A stretch of 64,000 bases of DNA from positions 1 to 64,000 of the forward strand of contig NZ_LMOI01000023.1 in assembly GCF_001423525.1 (NCBI RefSeq), read 5' to 3'. The DNA is from Arthrobacter sp. Leaf137 (GTDB lineage: Bacteria; Actinomycetota; Actinomycetes; Actinomycetales; Micrococcaceae). The position numbers and the translations under genes are program-made. Shown in pieces: positions 30,546 to 39,180 of this stretch (positions are counted from its first letter, which is position 1; each line of letters opens with the position of its first letter). The notes beneath the pieces are model-generated. The model was not told the origin of the DNA, ran no database searches, and worked only from the letters and a program-made list of their open reading frames with translations.

Positions 30546-32585
30546 TCAGCGGGTGTCCACGGCGCGGGTAGCAGTGCCGCCGCGGCTGGATTCGGCCTTC
30601 ACGGATGTCACCTGCTGCCTGGGGCCCGGTTTCACCGCGAGGGACCAGCTCCCCAGGGCGTTGGTAGTGGCCGTGCCCAGCTTGGTGGCTGCCCGGCCGG
30701 GCGAAACATCATAAAGGGTGACCGAAGCTGGACCCGCCGGGGCGGTTCCAGCGGTCCTGGAGGTCCCAGCGAAGTCCATGTCCTTGTTGAGCCGGTGCCG
30801 GGCGGTGGTGATGCTGAGAACGTCTTTCTGCGCAGCGGGGTTCTCTGCCGCCGGTGGCGTTGCGGACTGGGAGGTGGCCGGCGCTGCAGCCTGGGTTGGC
30901 TCGGTGGCCCCGGCAGAGCCGCCTGTTGCAGGTTCAGTGGTTGCCGGCGCTGGCGTTTTACCGGGTTCCTCGCTCGTTGTATCCGTGGTTTCGGCGGTGA
31001 TGGGGTGCGGCCGCGAGGCCTCGATGGGATGGTTGGGATCGGGCTCGTTCGTGTTGATGCCCACACTGAACTGGGCCATCATGTCGTGATCCTCGTGCGG
31101 AAGGTTGTGGCAGTGGATCATGTACCGGCCGCGCTGGTGTTCAAACTTCATCACCAGCCTGACGGTTTCGCCTTCGCCAACGTAGACAACGTCCTTGGGT
31201 CCGCGTTCATAGCTGAACGGTGCCCTGCCGTTGCGGCTGAGGATTTGGAAGTCCACCAGGTGGATGTGGACCGGATGGAACCACCCGCCCGAGCTGTTTT
31301 CGATTTCCCAGATTTCCACATCGTCCAGGTCCGGGTCGGCCAGGACTTTCCGGTAGCCGCTTTCGACCACCTCGTTCCACGTCATGCCGCCGATGGTCCA
31401 GATCTCGTTGTCCCGCTTCACCCGCATTTGCCGGGTCTTCACCGATTGGGAGGTTGTCAGGCTCATCGTGTTGCTCGAAGCCAGCAGTGTGGGCATGACT
31501 TTTGCCGCCGGACCGGACGTATCCACCGCATCACCCGTCACATCAAAAGCCATGACTTTACCGGTGTTGTCGTAGTCCACGTTGTTGGCGTTGGACAGGT
31601 TGCGCAGCTCCACGCGTTTCCCGGCCGGGTACTTGGAGAAGTCGATGAGGATCTCGTAGCGTTCCGCACTGGCGTGCCGCCAGGAGGCCACCTGCTGTGC
31701 GGCGGGCATCAGGCCGCCGTCCGTGGCCACCATGGTGACCGGATCCCCCGTGCTGAGGGAGAAGCGGTAGGAACGCGAGATGGAAGCATTGAGGATCCGG
31801 AAGCGGTAAATCCTCCGTTGGACCTTCATCACCGGCCACGGTGCCCCGTTGACCAGGATGATGTCTCCCCAAAGGCCGGAGTGGGTGTTGTCGTCGTAGG
31901 CCAGGGCGCCGTTGGCGTCGAACATGGCGTCTGAGACGGTGAGCGGAACGTCGAACTTGTCCTGCGGGAGCAGGTTCCTTTCGACGTCGTCATGCAGGTG
32001 GTACTGGCCGGCGAGGCCGGAGTAGACACTCTGGGCGGTGTTGTGGACGGCATGGTCGTGGTACCAGAGTGTGCGTGCCGGTTGGAAGTTGGGGTACTCG
32101 TAGTCCTTGCAATAGCCCATCCCGGTCACGTCGTTCGCGTATCCGTCGAACTGCGGGAGCGAGGCCGAACCATGCAAGTGGGTGGACGTATCGAGCCGGT
32201 ACCCCCACTGCGGATGGAGCAGCGGCAGCACGTTGTCCATCATCAGGGAAACACGTTCGCCCTGTTCCACCTTGATGGTGGGGCCCGGGAACGTCCCGTT
32301 GTAGCCAAGGATGGGTGTATTCAGTCCCGGCACAATGTTGGCGGACGCGAGCTGCTGCTGGATGCGGTAATGGCGCCGGACGTGGCCGTCCGCGTCCATG
32401 GAGGTCCGGTAGTAGGGAAGCACCGAGGGAACCTTCAAGGTTGCCTGGTACGGCTTGGGCATGTTGCGGGCAGCCAGCCGGCTCGCGGACTTGGCGTCGA
32501 CGGACCGTAACGGCACCGCAAGCCCAAAGGCGCCGATGATTCCGATCCCACCTATTTGCATTGCCTGACGACGTGAAATGGACAT
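30546..32585 (-). CDS. Tat-exported multicopper oxidase (bilirubin-oxidase/CotA type) with extra C-terminal domain
   Basis: The 679-aa protein starts at ATG 32585 (MSISRRQAMQIGGIGIIGAF), a twin-arginine signal; the frame is open to 32948 but adds non-protein-like text. All four copper-binding boxes are present: THLHGS, WYHDHAVHNTAQ, WFHPVHIHLVDF and HCHNLPHEDHDMM. The layout with long loops resembles CotA/bilirubin-oxidase-like enzymes, which oxidise phenols, metal ions or Cu(I) with reduction of O2 to water. After about residue 515 comes a Thr/Ala/Pro-rich linker, then residues 588-679, a domain that is also the end of the secreted protein at 10655. It is probably exported folded with copper. 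No ribosome site of strength is seen. Confidence 0.92.
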   Translation of the reverse strand: MSISRRQAMQIGGIGIIGAFGLAVPLRSVDAKSASRLAARNMPKPYQATLKVPSVLPYYRTSMDADGHVRRHYRIQQQLASANIVPGLNTPILGYNGTFPGPTIKVEQGERVSLMMDNVLPLLHPQWGYRLDTSTHLHGSASLPQFDGYANDVTGMGYCKDYEYPNFQPARTLWYHDHAVHNTAQSVYSGLAGQYHLHDDVERNLLPQDKFDVPLTVSDAMFDANGALAYDDNTHSGLWGDIILVNGAPWPVMKVQRRIYRFRILNASISRSYRFSLSTGDPVTMVATDGGLMPAAQQVASWRHASAERYEILIDFSKYPAGKRVELRNLSNANNVDYDNTGKVMAFDVTGDAVDTSGPAAKVMPTLLASSNTMSLTTSQSVKTRQMRVKRDNEIWTIGGMTWNEVVESGYRKVLADPDLDDVEIWEIENSSGGWFHPVHIHLVDFQILSRNGRAPFSYERGPKDVVYVGEGETVRLVMKFEHQRGRYMIHCHNLPHEDHDMMAQFSVGINTNEPDPNHPIEASRPHPITAETTDTTSEEPGKTPAPATTEPATGGSAGATEPTQAAAPATSQSATPPAAENPAAQKDVLSITTARHRLNKDMDFAGTSRTAGTAPAGPASVTLYDVSPGRAATKLGTATTNALGSWSLAVKPGPRQQVTSVKAESSRGGTATRAVDTR

Positions 32586-33035
32586 GGATGAACAGTGCAG
32601 GGAGCACAGTGCGAAAAAGTTGGGGAAATCTGGGACCGGCTCCACATGGGCGCCAAGGTGCAGGCCATCGTGGGCAAGGTCGCCCTCCCTGATTGGTTCC
32701 TTCCGGACTCTCCCGGAGGGGGAACAAGCGACACCAAAAGCCCGAGGGGCTTTTGCGTCTGAGAGCGGGAGACCTGGTGGCCGGGCCCGGAACCGCATTC
32801 TGGGGTGCGATGCCGGGCCCGGCATTGACCGGAACGGAGGCTGGGGGCTTGCGCCGTATCCGGATAGCAGCAGCCTGGCAGCCGGGTCCTGCGGAAAACT
32901 TGGGGAGCCCTTCCCTGTTGTTTCCAAGCCGTGCCAAGGAATTCCCAAGTGGCGCCAGCCAAGCTTGCAAGCAGTTAGGGGCCCACTGGTGCGCCACGGA
33001 TACCAGGGGTCGGCAGCGCGGCGAAAAGGGGCACG
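32586..33035. other. Divergent intergenic region (450 bp)
   Basis: It lies between the oxidase and the second CopD-CtaG gene and should hold promoters for both. AAAAGCCCGAGGGGCTTTT at 32736-32754 is a perfect hairpin with A and T tails, able to terminate in either direction or act in the leader of the oxidase. No gene is supported. Confidence 0.5.
32736..32754. terminator. Bidirectional hairpin in oxidase leader region
   Basis: AAAAGCCC and GGGCTTTT pair perfectly around GAG. It sits 150 bp upstream of the oxidase start and not behind any intact gene, so attenuation of one of the divergent transcripts is possible. Confidence 0.6.
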
Positions 33036-35009
33036 ATGTCGCTCAGGACAAAAGGTGCGGCAGGGGCGGGCCTGCTGGCTGCCGGCATGCTGGCACTTGT
33101 GTGGGCCTACAACTACGGCGGCGGTTCAGACCCAGGCCTGCTGGACCGGTCAGGCCCGGCGGTCACCTGGGCACTGGCCACAACGAAGCTGGTGTTCAAC
33201 CTTGCCAGCGCCGGGACCATTGGGGCCCTCGTGCTGGCGCTCTTCGCGCTTCCCCACTGCGGAACCGCCTACGATCGTGCCCTTCGGTTTGCCGGCTGGT
33301 CGGCGGCCGTATGGTTCATCAGCGCCACGGTCCACACGTACGCGAGTTTCCTGTTCATTGCCAACACCAGCCCTTGGACAGGTCCCAGCGCCGCCTTCCT
33401 GACGTACCTGACCCAAATTGATGCCGGCCGTGCCGGAGCCTTGGCCAGTGTGCTGGCCGGGGCCGTGGCGGTGTCATGCTTCCGGGTGCGGAGCCCCCGC
33501 CTTCTTGCCGGCACCGCAGCCGCCGCTTTCGCAGGGCTGCTGCCGCTGGTTATAAAATCCCATGCCGCCGGAGGGACCGACCACGCTGACAGCACCACCG
33601 CCATCTTCCTGCACGCGGCCACCGCGGCGGTCTGGGTGGGCGGCCTGCTGGCGCTGATAGTGATCCGCGGCGTGTTGTCCACTGGCCAGCTGGGCCTGAC
33701 GGTCCGGCGGTATTCCACGCTCGCGCTGATCTGCTTCATCTGCCTCGCCGTGACCGGAACCCTCGGCGCCCTGGTGCGGATCACCACAGCCGAAGCCCTG
33801 CTCAGCCCCTACGGCGTCATCGTTCTGGCCAAGTGCGGGGTATTCGTCATCCTCGGCGTGTTCGGTGCGCTTCACCGGCGCTGGTCCATCACCCGGATGG
33901 AAAAGAACCCCGGCCGGCGCGGCAGGCACTTCGCCGCCCTCGCCGTGGCCGAACTCGCAGTGATGGGGGCAGCTTCCGGGATGGCGGCCGCGCTGGCGCG
34001 GACAGAACCGCCGGCCAGGACAGGAGCTGAGGCTGTCCGCAAAGTGGGCGCACAGGAATTTGTTGCCTTACTGCCCGAGCCCGGCCTGGGGGAATTTATC
34101 TCCGGGTGGGCCCCCGACCCGTTGTGGAGCCTGGTCTGCGGCTTCGCGGTCTTTGCGTATCTGGCGGGTCTGCGGCGGGTCCACGCGGCCGGCAGGTCCT
34201 GGCCGGTGTACCGCACGGCGCTGTGGCTGGCAGGGATAGCGGTCCTGTTCATGGTCACGAACGGAGGCATACACGTGTACCAGGGCTACCTGTTCAACGC
34301 CCACGTGTTGACCCAGACGATGCTCACCGCCGTGGTGCCGCTGCTGCTGGTCCCGGCAGCCCCGCTGACGCTGGCCCGGCAGACCGTCCAGGCCAGAACC
34401 GACGGCAGCACCGGAGTCAAAGAGTTCGTAAGCCACACCGTGAACCCGCCATTGGCAACGCTGCGCAAGGACCCGGTCCTGATCATTTTTGTCCTCGCCG
34501 CAGCCCTCATCACCATCTACTACACCCCGCTCCTTGACTGGGCAGCCGCGGGACAAATCGGGTACAGCGCCATGAGCCTGCTCGCCCTCCTGACCGGTTG
34601 CCTCGCCACTGCCGCCCTCACGGGGATCCAGGAACCCGGCCTCACCCGCAAGCGGCTGCTGGCCCTGGCCGGAACCGCCTCGCTCTACGTATTCGGCGGA
34701 TGGAAAATCGTGGAGAAGGCACCGGCCATGGAGCTGCCCTGGTACACCGCTGTGGGCAAACCCTGGGGCCTTTCACCCACAGCGGCCGCGGAAATGGGCG
34801 GCCCCGTTATGTGGGCCACGGCAGCCCTCTGGCTTGCCATCACCGCCGCGATGGTCCTCCTCCGCCGTGACCCGAACTCCCGGAATCCGCTCCCCCGGTG
34901 CGGGAACAGTTCAGCCCCGGAGTCTGCCTTTGGCCATGACGCACTGAAGGCCAGAGGGGCTAAACACGATGAAGGGTCCAATCAGCAGGCCGCCGGGCAA
35001 CGAAGGTGA
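33036..35009 (+). CDS. CopD-CtaG fusion membrane protein (copy 2)
   Basis: The 657-aa protein starts at ATG 33036 after AAAAGGGG. The first half is CopD-like (TKLVFNLASAGTIGALVLAL, then VIKSHAAGGTDHADSTTAIF with the H-A-A-G-G-x-D-H signature, and YGVIVLAKCGVFVILGVFG). The second half, from about residue 350, is CtaG-like (LFNAHVLTQTMLTAVVPLLL). Here the usual H-M-x-x-H is reduced to H-V-x-x-Q, so copper binding by this half may differ from copy 1 at 21455, which keeps both His. Roughly 14 helices are expected. It is divergent from the multicopper oxidase, which suggests joint copper regulation. Confidence 0.9.
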   Translation: MSLRTKGAAGAGLLAAGMLALVWAYNYGGGSDPGLLDRSGPAVTWALATTKLVFNLASAGTIGALVLALFALPHCGTAYDRALRFAGWSAAVWFISATVHTYASFLFIANTSPWTGPSAAFLTYLTQIDAGRAGALASVLAGAVAVSCFRVRSPRLLAGTAAAAFAGLLPLVIKSHAAGGTDHADSTTAIFLHAATAAVWVGGLLALIVIRGVLSTGQLGLTVRRYSTLALICFICLAVTGTLGALVRITTAEALLSPYGVIVLAKCGVFVILGVFGALHRRWSITRMEKNPGRRGRHFAALAVAELAVMGAASGMAAALARTEPPARTGAEAVRKVGAQEFVALLPEPGLGEFISGWAPDPLWSLVCGFAVFAYLAGLRRVHAAGRSWPVYRTALWLAGIAVLFMVTNGGIHVYQGYLFNAHVLTQTMLTAVVPLLLVPAAPLTLARQTVQARTDGSTGVKEFVSHTVNPPLATLRKDPVLIIFVLAAALITIYYTPLLDWAAAGQIGYSAMSLLALLTGCLATAALTGIQEPGLTRKRLLALAGTASLYVFGGWKIVEKAPAMELPWYTAVGKPWGLSPTAAAEMGGPVMWATAALWLAITAAMVLLRRDPNSRNPLPRCGNSSAPESAFGHDALKARGAKHDEGSNQQAAGQRR

Positions 35010-35094
35010 AGATGTCGAAGGCATCCAAGTCCATTTGAGTTACATTAGGTTCCCTTTACTGTGCTGGACGTGACTGTACAGCCAGAGCTGGTGC

Positions 35095-36135
35095 ATGTTC
35101 CCTTCGTTGCCTGCTGGCGGCGTTCGGAGACGCACCGCCATCAAGACCAAAAAATATTCCGTAAGATATGCGGGGCTGGCGCGCCAGGTAGAGGAGGTGG
35201 CTCGTACCTTGGGGCCAGCGCGCCGATTGGTCGCGCTCAAGGCCGACAACACCCTGCCGTCCCTGGTGGCCTACCTCACAGCCCTATCCACGGGTAACCC
35301 ACTGCTGATCCTCTCAGGGGCGGTGCTGCCGCCGAGGCAGTGATTGCCGCGTACGATCCGGATATTGTGATCCGGACGTCAGGGGACGAAGTTGTTCCGG
35401 ACGTGCGGCGCGAAGAAACCCGGCATGAGCTCCACCCGGACCTTGCGCTGCTGGTAAGTACCTCCGGGTCCGCCGGTTCACCCAGACTCGTCCGCCTGTC
35501 CGCCGATTCTGTCCAGGCCAACGCATCGGCGATCGCCCAGTACCTGTACCTGCGCCCCAGCGACACCGCGGCCACTACTCTCCCCCTGTCTTCCTACTAT
35601 GGGTTGAGCGTCGTGAACAGTCACCTATTGGTGGGCGCGTCCTTGGTGTTGGCCAGACCGAAGCAACCGCTCGCATGGCATACCTGCCTCCTCACCTGGC
35701 AGCAGAGCACCCCCACGCCATCGGAGTACCCGTCCCGGGCGGGTCCTTCAGGCTCGAACCCGTCCCGGGACTGGAGATGAACGAACTCATCTACTCCGGT
35801 CCAAACGTCATGCTCGGGTACGCCGAACGGCCAGAAGACCTCGCGCTGCGACGTGTTATCACAGAGCTTCCCACCGGTGATCTGGCCAGGTGCGGGCCCG
35901 GCGGACTGTACGAGATCGTGGGCAGGCGCAGCCGGTTCCTGAAAATTGTCGGCCTGCGGGTGGACCTGGACCAGGTGGAGAAGCTGCTCGCCGGTCTTGG
36001 TCTGAAGGCCGCAGCCGCAGGCTCGGACGAGGCTGTGGTGGCAGCGGTGGAAGGCCACAACGATATTTCCCTGGTGGCAAATCCCTTGCCCATGACCTGG
36101 GCCTGCCCCGTACAGCAGTCCGGTTACATAACGTC
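35095..36135 (+). pseudogene. AMP-binding adenylation domain remnant
   Basis: Three frames join as an acyl/aminoacyl-adenylate-forming domain. The first has KKYSVRYAGLARQVEEVART and VALKADNTLPSLVAYLTALS. The second has LALLVSTSGSAGSPRLVRLS (the P-loop-like A3 motif) with YYGLSVVNSHLLVGASLVLA. After an internal deletion the third has HAIGVPVPGGSF, MNELIYSGPNVMLGYA, ELPTGDLA (the T-G-D motif) and RRSRFLKIVGLRVDLDQVE. The part between the second and third blocks, about 150 residues, is missing. Reading then shifts once more near 36105 into the carrier domain. The gene once made an adenylation-carrier-acyltransferase protein. Confidence 0.75.
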
Positions 36136-37455
36136 ACGAAGATTACGCGACTGATCAACGGAAAGCCGGACTACCCCGCCGTCCTTGCCCTCCCAGGCCG
36201 GGACAACGGCCCTGTCGGTGGCGCTGCCACGGCTCCGGAACCGGCAACACACCCCGTTGACGTGCGCACAATCTTCGCGGAAGTCCTCGAACAGGAACAG
36301 GAGGACATCGCCGAGACAGACACGTTCGTTTCCCTGGGCGGAGACTCGCTGTCCTACGTGGCAGCGACGGTCCGGCTGGAGCGTGCGCTTGGGCATATCC
36401 CGCACGGCTGGCACCAGATGCCCGTGTGCGAACTCTCCCCAGCCCCGCCGCAGAACCGGGCCGCCGCGGCTCCGGCTGATTCTGCAGGCCGGCCTCAACA
36501 CCAGAGCTTCGGCAGATCCCGGCCTCCTTGGCACCGGAGGATGCTTGCCCCCATGGAAACCGGGATTGTGCTGCGCGCGGTTGCCATCATCTTCATCGTT
36601 TCCACCCACATCGGGTTCTTCCACTGGGAGGGCACCGCCCACGTTCTCATCGCCGTCGCCGGCTACAACTTCGCCCGCTTCCAGCTGACCGGTACCCGCC
36701 AAGCCAGGCTCCGTCGCCAGTTGCGCAGCGTGGTCCGGATCGTCGTGCCCAGCGTCGCGGTCATCGGCCTCGCCTTCGCAGTGACCGACACCTATACCTG
36801 GGCCAACGTCTTCCTGCTGAACTCCCTGCCGGGTCCTGAAGGATGGACCGACTATTCCCGGTTCTGGTTTGTCGAGATTCTGGTCCACATCCTGATCGGC
36901 CTGGCCACCCTCCTGGTTGTTCCGGCCGTTGACCGGGCCCAGCGAAGATGGCCGTGGGCTTTCGCCCTGGTCTTGATAGCCGTTGACCTGCCGCTGCTCT
37001 TCGGTCTTGTTGACAGCCGCTACCCCGGCCAAGGGCCCGTGCTGTGGCTGTTCGGACTGGGCTGGGCCGCCGCGACATCAAAAAACGTGTGGCATCGGGC
37101 AGCCGTCACAGCGATCGCCCTATTCACTGTCCCTGAATCCTTCGAAGACCAGTACCGCAGCGCCACCATCCTGGTGGGCTTCCTGATCTTGCTCTGGGTT
37201 CCCACCACGACAGTTCCGCGCGGACTGCACCGAATCACAGCCCTGCTGGCCAGTGCCTCCCTGTATATCTCCATCACGCACTGGCTGCTGTACCCGTTGG
37301 TCGGTCCTGAGCACAAGGGCCTGGCCGTCGCTGCTTCCCTGGCCGCCGGCATCCTCTACTGGGCCGCAGCGACCACGGCCATGGGCAGAATGGAACGGTG
37401 GATTAGGGGACGGCAACGCATATCCGCACGCAACGAGATCGAAGGGCAGGCTTAA
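35890..37455 (+). CDS. Carrier protein-acyltransferase membrane protein, 3' part of a broken fusion
   Basis: The frame is open from 35890, but meaningful sequence begins near 36104 (TAVRLHNVTKITRLINGKPD), continuing the adenylation domain after a frameshift. A carrier domain follows (DVRTIFAEVLEQEQEDIAET, then FVSLGGDSLSYVAATVRLE, where GGDSL holds the phosphopantetheine Ser). From about 36540 (MLAPMETGIVLRAVAIIFIV) an integral acyltransferase-type domain of about ten helices runs to the end (family acyltransferase 3: R-x-x-A-I-x-x-I-V-x-x-H near the start). With the adenylation part broken, only the membrane part might be made, perhaps from ATG 36542. It probably modified a cell-surface polymer; the substrate is unknown. 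Confidence 0.6.
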   Translation: MRARRTVRDRGQAQPVPENCRPAGGPGPGGEAARRSWSEGRSRRLGRGCGGSGGRPQRYFPGGKSLAHDLGLPRTAVRLHNVTKITRLINGKPDYPAVLALPGRDNGPVGGAATAPEPATHPVDVRTIFAEVLEQEQEDIAETDTFVSLGGDSLSYVAATVRLERALGHIPHGWHQMPVCELSPAPPQNRAAAAPADSAGRPQHQSFGRSRPPWHRRMLAPMETGIVLRAVAIIFIVSTHIGFFHWEGTAHVLIAVAGYNFARFQLTGTRQARLRRQLRSVVRIVVPSVAVIGLAFAVTDTYTWANVFLLNSLPGPEGWTDYSRFWFVEILVHILIGLATLLVVPAVDRAQRRWPWAFALVLIAVDLPLLFGLVDSRYPGQGPVLWLFGLGWAAATSKNVWHRAAVTAIALFTVPESFEDQYRSATILVGFLILLWVPTTTVPRGLHRITALLASASLYISITHWLLYPLVGPEHKGLAVAASLAAGILYWAAATTAMGRMERWIRGRQRISARNEIEGQA

Positions 37456-37517
37456 TCCAAGTTCAAGCCCGGCGAACAACAGCCAACAGGGCCGAGTGTG
37501 TCGAGGGCATGCTGAAG

Positions 37518-37556
37518 GCCGGTGATTCACTGCCCCCAAGGCATTGAATCACCGGC
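37518..37556. terminator. Perfect hairpin between convergent genes
   Basis: GCCGGTGATTCA and TGAATCACCGGC form a twelve-base stem around a 15-base loop. It lies 63 bp after the acyltransferase stop and 12 bp after the end of the NlpC/P60 gene, so it should end transcription from both sides. Confidence 0.75.
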
Positions 37557-37567
37557 GTTCAGTGGTT

Positions 37568-38347
37568 TTATTTGCCTGCGCGGACGAAGGTGACGCCACC
37601 CTTGGATGTCATCCAGGTCAGGGGGTGGACGGCTGTTTCGTTCTTGCCGTTCAGGCCAGAGCTGAGGACTTGGCCGTTGCCGACGTAGATGCCTACGTGG
37701 CCGGACTGGACCACCATGTCGCCGGGCTGCGGATCGGTGACGACGGTGCCGTAGTTCATGAACTGCATCGGGCCGAGGTCGCCGACGGGAATCCCGGCGG
37801 CGTTGAGGGCGTTTTCGACCAGGCGTGTGCAGTCCTGGATCATCCCGATCTGGGCATAGGCGGAGGACACCATGATGGCATTGACGCCACCGGCTGCCGG
37901 TGCCGCAACGGGAGCGGCAGCAGCGGGCGTGACGGTGACCTGGGCCTTGGCCGGGGCGGCAGCCTTCGCCACGGCCGGCGCCGCAGCAATGGCCGTGTTC
38001 GCGGTCTCGACGGCGGCCGGTTTGGGGGCTTCCACGACGGGGGCCGGAGTGGTTTCCACGACGGGACGCTCGAAGGAGATCTGCACTGTGGCATCCGCGC
38101 TGAGCGGGGTTTGTACCTGGCTGGTGACTTCCAAATTTGATGCCGGCTCGGCTTCGCGCTGCGTGGGGGCGTCCGCTGCCTGGGCGGCGATACCGCTGGT
38201 CAGGACGAGCCCGGAAGCTGCCGCGATGACAGCGGCTTGGCGGCCTACACTTCCGGCGTTTCCGGCGACAGATTTTGACAGGACTGCCAGGGGGCTGGTG
38301 TGGACGGGGACCGCGCGGCGGCGGCCGTGAGCTTTGCTATTGGGCAT
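37568..38347 (-). CDS. NlpC/P60-type cell-wall hydrolase under c-di-AMP riboswitch
   Basis: The 259-aa protein has a long basic N-terminus, a signal helix (VGRQAAVIAAASGLVLTSGI, ending AAQA), an Ala/Pro/Val-rich linker and a compact C-terminal NlpC/P60 domain. The catalytic Cys stands in QDCTRLVENALNAAGIP, the His in QPGDMVVQSGHVGIYVGNGQ, and a second polar residue in ETAVHPLTW. Such enzymes cut peptidoglycan stem peptides outside the cell. ATG 38347 lies after a ydaO-class riboswitch. A decayed copy of the same domain is found at 28930-29275. The stop is followed by a strong hairpin. Confidence 0.88.
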   Translation of the reverse strand: MPNSKAHGRRRAVPVHTSPLAVLSKSVAGNAGSVGRQAAVIAAASGLVLTSGIAAQAADAPTQREAEPASNLEVTSQVQTPLSADATVQISFERPVVETTPAPVVEAPKPAAVETANTAIAAAPAVAKAAAPAKAQVTVTPAAAAPVAAPAAGGVNAIMVSSAYAQIGMIQDCTRLVENALNAAGIPVGDLGPMQFMNYGTVVTDPQPGDMVVQSGHVGIYVGNGQVLSSGLNGKNETAVHPLTWMTSKGGVTFVRAGK

Positions 38348-38364
38348 GAAAGGGCCTCTCCCAC

Positions 38365-38492
38365 TGCCTGCGAGGTTAGCTGTCGGATTCGGATGGAAGG
38401 CACCCGGCCGTGGTGATGCACGAAGGCACCAGGCACGGCTTCACCCCAAGGCTTGCCGGAAGCAGGCCATTATTGGGTTCCCCGTCTCTGCC
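38365..38492 (-). promoter_or_regulatory. c-di-AMP (ydaO/yuaA) riboswitch
   Basis: On the minus strand the conserved blocks are GACGGGGAACCCAATA, then GCCTTGGGGTGAAGCCG, then CCGAATCCGACAGCTAACC and TCGCAGGC, ending 18 bp before the hydrolase start. It matches the leader at 18852-18990 in block order and wording. High c-di-AMP is expected to lower hydrolase expression. Confidence 0.87.
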
Positions 38493-38660
38493 GGACGAAT
38501 GTTCCGAACGGATCCCGGGCAGCGGCAGAGTTAGGCAAGTCTGCTCAGGAGTGCCGCATTCGGAGAAACCGGCACGGCTTCAGACCCTACGTCACACCCG
38601 TCCCATTTGTCACATTTGCATAACGGGGGTCGACAGGGCTCAGCTTTAGTGCCTTGCGCG

Positions 38661-38683
38661 ACTATACCCCCTGGGGGTATAGT
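38661..38683. promoter_or_regulatory. CsoR-type copper operator with overlapping promoter
   Basis: ACTATACCCCC and GGGGGTATAGT form a perfect eleven-base inverted repeat around one T. A TACCCCC/GGGGGTA core is the known signature of Cu(I)-responsive CsoR repressor sites. A TATAGT -10-like box (38678-38683) lies in the right arm, with TTGCGC 18 bases upstream as -35, so bound repressor would block RNA polymerase. It stands 115 bp before the copper chaperone gene. Confidence 0.85.
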
Positions 38684-38797
38684 CGGGGTGTTGTCAGTGA
38701 AGTGGTATGTCCCGGCAGGTGCCCCCTTGCACCGCCTCTCACAGCCGTTCAACCCCAGCGCCCATCGATCCTTCGTCTTCAAGGAATGGAACCTGAC

Positions 38798-39115
38798 ATG
38801 TGTGGAACCGAAAACCGTACCGAACTGCCTCTCGTTTCAGCCGCTTCAGGCTGCGGCTGCTGCTCCACGGACGCTTCTTCCGCGCCTTCCACGGCTGCGG
38901 ACGCCGGTGGCACCGAATTCACGGTCGAGGGTTTGACCTGCGGGCATTGCGTGCAGACCGTCGAGGAGGCCGTGTCCGCCCTTGAGGGTGTGGAGTCCGC
39001 CTCTGTTGACCTCGTTCCGGGCGGCCGTTCGCGCTTGACTGTCGGCGGCACCGCCGACGACTCCGCCGTGCGTGAGGCTGTTACCTCCGCCGGCTACACA
39101 CTCATCAGCAACTGA
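38798..39115 (+). CDS. copZ: CopZ-like heavy-metal-associated protein with Cys-rich N-terminus
   Basis: The 105-aa protein has a C-terminal HMA domain (residues about 40-105, GTEFTVEGLTCGHCVQTVEE), with the Cu(I) motif L-T-C-G-H-C-V, and a thiol-rich N-terminal segment (MCGTENRT and ASGCGCCSTDAS). The HMA fold carries Cu(I) to P-type ATPases in the cytoplasm. ATG 38798 follows AAGGA; an ATG four codons earlier is too close to it. It lies behind a CsoR-type operator and 65 bp ahead of the copB ATPase gene, so the two form a copper-induced operon. The extra CGCC cluster may bind more copper. Confidence 0.9.
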   Translation: MCGTENRTELPLVSAASGCGCCSTDASSAPSTAADAGGTEFTVEGLTCGHCVQTVEEAVSALEGVESASVDLVPGGRSRLTVGGTADDSAVREAVTSAGYTLISN

Positions 39116-39180
39116 CCTCTCCAGCCTCCCCGCGCAGTGGACCTGCCGGGGAGGCGGAGTCTCCTCTCGAAGGAGGAACT

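Noticed and set aside
30438..31934. 498-aa open frame on the plus strand
   Set aside because: It runs antisense through the multicopper oxidase and has the Val/His/Gly-rich texture of a shadow frame in GC-rich DNA.
38661..38683. The palindrome before copZ as a terminator
   Set aside because: No T run follows, no gene ends next to it, and it has the CsoR site core with promoter boxes inside.
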